DNA of 64,000 bases from Tribonema minus (taxonomy: Eukaryota; Sar; Xanthophyceae; Tribonematales; Tribonemataceae). The stretch spans positions 620,001 to 684,000 of the forward strand of contig JAFCMP010000279.1 of assembly GCA_017506865.1 (NCBI GenBank), read 5' to 3'. Under the pieces are notes generated by a model. It was not told the origin of the DNA and searched no databases. It was given only the letters and a program-made list of their open reading frames with translations. The position numbers were made by a program, and so were the translations under genes. Shown here piece by piece: positions 61,670 through 64,000 of the stretch (position 1 is the first letter of the stretch; the number at the start of each line of letters is the position of its first letter).

Positions 61670-64000
61670 CTGGGCGCGCTCTGGCGGCAGCCTGCGGCAG
61701 CGGCAGCCGAGGCACCGGTGGCACCCGTGATGGTGGCAGCGACGGCGGCGGCCTTGGCAGGGGCTACGGCTGCAGAAATGCCGTGCGCCGCCGCTGGCGC
61801 TGGCCACCAGCCTGAGGGCATCCGCCTCAGGCGAGACAAGGGCCAGCTGCAGCGCTGGCAGCAGGCCCGGTGCAGCACCATCACCTTGCGCCACCACAGT
61901 GCTTGGCCTCCGTCTTCTTTCTCGCGTCTTGCGCGTGCGCTAATCTGCGGGTGCGACGGGAGGCTGCTGCGTGCAAGTGCGCGTTCCTCCCGTCCAAGCC
62001 CCCCCCCCCTTTGAGGGGCGCCAGCCTCCTCCACGACAGGTGCGGCAGACTCTGCAACGCGTGCGCGTGCACGCGCGCTAGATTCATCGTGCCCCGCGCC
62101 GCCTGCCAGCGCAAACATGCGCCGGCATATGCCCCCCCCCTCGCCCCCCCCCTTCCCTCACTCTTGGCGTTTTGTGCGCACACATCTAGGATTCGCGTGC
62201 GTGCCCCGCTTTCCGTTCACCTGCACCTACAATAGTAGCAGCCAGGCTTGCAGGACTTGCCGCACCCCACCCCCCAGCTCCATTGCACCCACTTACCAGC
62301 TCACGTAGAGCGTAGCTGCGTTTTCTGACAGGCGACCGACATTCTTTGCACCAGTTTTTGATCTTTTGGCCGCGAGCAGAATGTGTATGCGCACACCGCC
62401 AGCGTCTTACTGCGAGTAAACACCCCAGAATGCAGGCGCTATCGACCAGCGCCGCAGCAGGGGCAGCAACCAAGTACAAGCCAGTCAGCCTTACACTGTG
62501 ACTACCTGCTCCAGAGCATGTCTACCGGCAGTGGAAAGACAGAAGGCAGCAGTACCCAATATTGTGAGTTCGGAGTAGAAAGTGAATAGCCTTTGATGCG
62601 CATGGCGCATGCATGTGTGATCCCCTCCTCCACCCCCCACCCCCCCCCACTGTGTGGGGGTGGGGGTGGCGGGCGGCAACAAGGACAGATTTGCAGAGCA
62701 CTAAAATTGTGCTCTTTGTTATTTGTACCATGTCACGGCCCGCGTGCGTGACGGGCTGCCGGCGCAACACAGCGTCACTGGGCACAGCCGCCCACAGTGC
62801 GCTCCGCCACTGTATTGAGTGTGCCAACACATTGGGCCTGCGTCTGGCAGCACCTTTTCGCACCCCCCCCCCTTGCCCTTTCAGTGTGTATTTACGTGCC
62901 AGAGAGTTTGTGTCAGTGTTCAGTATGACGCCCGCTCTGGTCTCTGTATCTGGTGCCACCTTGTGCCCCTTCTGTTGTCAGCCTTCATTGCAGTTGCACC
63001 ATGCAGCGTTATTTATTTATAAGCATGTGGATCCTGTTGCATGCACGATGTCCTGCTTGTGCACTCATGACGCTGGCAATGCAGCAAAAACATGCAACAA
63101 AAATGTTCAGGCAGCGCATGCATGGCTGGCTTGTGTCTAGATGTCCAGAATTGTCAGAGCTGCCTTGCTCCTGGTTAACCAATTGACGGGTCGCGGTGAG
63201 TTCTCAACTGGTAGTTCAAGTTGTGGCTGGTATTGACTGAATGCAGAGTTGGACTTATGCACTTGTATACCCTAGATGGATCTAATTTGGAAAGCATAAG
63301 TGCAGAACAGCACTTGACCAGGACAGGCTGGGTTTGCAAAGAGTGATTATTATGCAGCTGCTCGTGCAATGGAGAAACAATCCTGACGCAGGGTATGGAA
63401 CAGACCAAAAGTGGTGCCGAACCAGTCCATGTTGGACTGATGAGTATCAGCACTGTGGTGATGACCTGTGCAGGTATGTAGGCACCATGCAATGTAGGTG
63501 TGTGAGATTCACGTGGACTACGGCACGGATGTCAAATAATTCTTCAATGCTCTGTCTCACTGTTGACGATTTCGGCGGCATGTCTGTTGATGACATGTAG
63601 CTCAACCATGGCATTGAGGATACTGTTATTCTGTGACTTACAGACGCATGTGAGGGACGCAGCAACGCTGTTTGCAAGACACTGAGCCGACCTGCAGCAA
63701 TTGCTCTCAGGATAATGGAATTGGTATCAATACAAGTTTGAGTAGAACAAAATGCAGGCCGTCAGCATCTGCACACCCACAAACTTGTCCTTCAACACAG
63801 AGGCTACCTTTACAACTCATGCAACATGGTGTGATCTTCTTTACAGCAACATGGCGTGGTGATCAGCTTCAAAGTGTGTTCCCAGACATCAACATTTCCA
63901 GCAGACCGGTCTTGAAAGGTGCATGCGCATGCCTGTGAGATAAAATATGGTCATTGCGCAGCACCATACGTGCAACAAAGCGCCACATCAACGCATGCGC
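61670..64000. other. right end of window, no gene recognised
   Basis: GC-rich with C runs (62002, 62132, 62640, 62867) up to about 63 kb, then more balanced. No splice-supported coding block, RNA gene or mobile element seen. It probably contains the 3' UTR of the preceding gene and intergenic DNA. Confidence 0.5.

Overview
The window is nuclear DNA of a eukaryote, most likely an alga with a complex (secondary) plastid, possibly a heterokont. Genes are broken into many short exons by long introns. The TPR gene encodes a signal peptide, then a transit-like stretch, then a thylakoid-lumen signal. Degenerate TTAGGG/CCCTAA tracts, C/G homopolymers and microsatellites are scattered through introns. 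The taxon is an inference; nothing here fixes it.

Layout. 1-3.4 kb: fragments of one or more unrecognised minus-strand genes, with a 77-bp inverted repeat and a local duplication. 4.1-27.8 kb (+): one very large gene in at least 27 exons. Exon phases agree at every modelled junction. It encodes about 1,418 residues: two N-terminal SAM domains, long low-complexity linkers, and a MAP-kinase-kinase-like kinase with a big insertion after helix C. A complete 5S rRNA gene lies inside its last intron (about 26.95-27.07 kb). 30.0-35.1 kb (-): a complete six-exon gene for the PLP-homeostasis protein YggS/PLPBP (241 aa). 36.7-37.3 kb: a tandem array with a unit of about 180 bp. 38.8-39.25 kb (-): two exon-like blocks of an unrecognised gene. 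39.4-48.0 kb (+): a nine-exon gene for a probably thylakoid-lumenal TPR protein (383 aa). 48.0-52.2 kb: visibly A/T-richer and gene-poor. 52.5-61.7 kb (+): an RWP-RK transcription-factor gene, followed by a long Ser/Gly/Ala/Gln-rich coding stretch that is probably its C-terminal part, with one or two apparent 1-nt frameshifts. 61.7-64 kb: nothing convincing.

The most unusual signal is in the introns. At least a dozen exon/intron junctions have been tandemly duplicated: the end of the exon plus the donor (or the acceptor plus the start of the exon) recurs one to five times inside the neighbouring intron, usually with a spacing of about 70-220 bp, often 140-180. Several introns also share an extended donor (GTGAGCGCTGC) that has itself spread as minisatellites. 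Together with the telomere-like tracts this suggests introns growing by local duplication and break repair. It leaves arrays of decoy or alternative splice sites.

The genes do not form a pathway: a stress/MAPK-type signalling kinase, a vitamin-B6 housekeeping protein, a plastid lumen protein and a transcription factor lie side by side.
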